From NCBI GenBank assembly GCA_963732155.1, contig CAVSYB010000001.1:70220-134219 (forward strand): a stretch of DNA of 64,000 bases, given 5' to 3'. The stretch is from Roseiarcus sp963732155. Lineage in GTDB: Bacteria > Pseudomonadota > Alphaproteobacteria > Rhizobiales > Beijerinckiaceae. This document shows, one piece after another, positions 63,000-64,000 of the stretch (the stretch's first letter is position 1; every line of letters starts with the position of its first letter). Under the pieces are notes generated by a model. The model had not been told where the DNA came from, searched no databases, and saw only the letters and a program-made list of their open reading frames with translations. The position numbers and the translations under genes are program-made.

Positions 63000-63865
63000 T
63001 GCCGCACGGGGTTGTCTGCCGAGCGATCGAGGACGCCGATATCGAAGGGGTCATCGATTGCCTGCAGCGCGGGTTTCCCGAGCGCCCCAGAAGCTATTGG
63101 GAGCAGGGGATCGCGCGGATGGGCAAACGCGCGGCGATCAAGGATTACCCGCGCTACGGTTATGCGCTGGCGGCCGAGGGAAAGGTCGTCGGCGTCCTGC
63201 TTCAGATCTATTCGCAACGCGACGCCGCGACCGGCAGCGGCATTGTCTGCAATCTCTCGAGTTGGTGCGTCGATAAAGAACATCGCGGCCATGCCACGAT
63301 GCTGCACTTGGCGTCCGTCAGGCGCAAGGAAGTGACCTACGTCAACATCTCTCCGGCGGCCCATACGCGAAAAGCGATCGAGGCCTTCGGCTTCCGCCGC
63401 TTCACCGAGGGGCGAATTATTTTGGCGCCGATCCTGTCGGCGCCGCGGCGCGCGGCGCGAATCGTCCGGTTCGCCGCCGATGCGCCCGAGGCCGCGCTTC
63501 TCTCGCTGAACGAACGCCAGATCCTGAGCGAACACGCGGCCTTGGGATGCCGCGCAATCGTCTGCCTGCAGGACGGCGTGGCCTATCCCTTCGTGTTTCA
63601 ACCCCGGGCGATCGTCCGCAACCTCGTTCCGTGCCCGCAACTGGTGTTTTGCCGCGACGTGAGCGAGTTCATCCGGTTCGCCAATCCGATCGGACGATAT
63701 TTGCTGTTCCGCAGCGGGCCGCTCTGCATCGTCGACGCGAAGGAACCTTTGCCGGGACTGGTCGGCCGGTTCTTCTCCGGGCGCGTTCCGAAATATTTCA
63801 AGGGACCGGTTGCGCCCAGCCTCGGCGATCTCGCCTATACCGAGCTGGTCATCCTCGGGCCGTAA
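62999..63865 (+). CDS. GNAT-like acyltransferase domain protein
   Basis: 288 aa from the ATG at 62999 within TGATG. The N-terminal half has GNAT fold features: RAIEDADIEGVIDCLQRGFP, a central strand with CNLSSWCVDKEHRGHATML (acyl-CoA loop) and AIEAFGFRRFTEGR. The C-terminal half (from about residue 165) is unassigned. Such proteins occur in polysaccharide clusters, where they may acylate sugars. Substrate unknown. Confidence 0.65.
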   Translation: MPHGVVCRAIEDADIEGVIDCLQRGFPERPRSYWEQGIARMGKRAAIKDYPRYGYALAAEGKVVGVLLQIYSQRDAATGSGIVCNLSSWCVDKEHRGHATMLHLASVRRKEVTYVNISPAAHTRKAIEAFGFRRFTEGRIILAPILSAPRRAARIVRFAADAPEAALLSLNERQILSEHAALGCRAIVCLQDGVAYPFVFQPRAIVRNLVPCPQLVFCRDVSEFIRFANPIGRYLLFRSGPLCIVDAKEPLPGLVGRFFSGRVPKYFKGPVAPSLGDLAYTELVILGP

Positions 63866-63867
63866 CG

Positions 63868-64000
63868 ATGGGTCGCATCACCATCTACAATATTGATCCA
63901 GATTCTTCGCCGATCTACAGCCGAGCCATTCCAGACGAAGAACTCCACGAGCAGGCATGGACTTGCTCCGTTTGGGCTGAGGGGCAGGGCAGGCAAGCGC
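63868..64000 (+). CDS. unknown protein, cut by the window end
   Basis: Opens with MGRITIYNIDPDSSPIYSRA 2 nt after the previous stop and stays open for 44 codons to the window edge. The tight spacing suggests the same operon. Too short to name. Confidence 0.5.
   Translation, partial: MGRITIYNIDPDSSPIYSRAIPDEELHEQAWTCSVWAEGQGRQA

Overview
The window is GC-rich chromosomal DNA from an alphaproteobacterium, most likely of the order Hyphomicrobiales (Rhizobiales). The evidence is the gene order dnaE-rpsB-tsf-pyrH-frr-uppS-cdsA-dxr-rseP-bamA-lpxD-fabZ-lpxA-lpxI-lpxB, the use of LpxI rather than LpxH, an S2 protein with a C-terminal helix-hairpin-helix extension, the order trpG-trpD-trpC-moaC-moeA, and a phasin. 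Genus cannot be fixed from the sequence alone.

Layout. 1-19090: housekeeping genes, all on the plus strand and tightly packed: replication (dnaE, cut by the window edge), translation (rpsB, tsf with a clear terminator, frr), UMP kinase, then undecaprenyl diphosphate, phospholipid and isoprenoid synthesis (uppS, cdsA, dxr), envelope proteolysis and outer-membrane assembly (rseP, bamA), and lipid A synthesis (lpxD, fabZ, lpxA, lpxI, lpxB). 19118-24971: the tail of a dead transporter, then a stress and storage group: polyphosphate kinase 2, a divergent GroEL without GroES, a ribosome-hibernation/cold-shock fusion, a host-attachment-type protein, a phasin and an SDR that lacks its catalytic residues. 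25215-29855: small exported proteins (outer-membrane barrel, Gly/Trp-rich protein, lipoproteins) and a lone Flp pilin too short to show up in most ORF scans.

30014-42103: an integrated mobile element of about 12.1 kb. It lies at the 3' end of a tRNA-Thr(UGU) gene, is bounded by 50-bp direct repeats, and carries matched tandem GTGAAACCT motifs just inside each end that look like integrase arm sites. It encodes a tyrosine integrase broken by two frameshifts, an unknown 153-residue protein, an AlpA/primase-polymerase/PriCT fusion, a DUF927 ATPase, an iteron-like candidate origin, a small replication-accessory-like protein, two Sel1-repeat genes with many frameshifts, and a DUF4258/HTH toxin-antitoxin-like pair whose toxin is frameshifted. 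The plan resembles P4-like or phage-satellite elements (integrase, primase, helicase, origin). Flanking core genes are intact, so this looks like a decaying, immobile element.

42283-50323: MFS exporter, guaB, then a convergent minus-strand run trpG-trpD-trpC-moaC-moeA. 50703-64000: a PilZ protein followed by an exopolysaccharide locus: Wzx-type flippase, GH16 glycanase, DUF6492 glycosyltransferase, a Wzz-type chain-length protein whose kinase domain has lost its P-loop lysine, GT4, O-antigen-ligase/Wzy-type polymerase, GT2, polysaccharide deacetylase, TylF-like methyltransferase and a GNAT-like acyltransferase. Together these form a Wzx/Wzy-type pathway with possible c-di-GMP input; it runs off the right edge.
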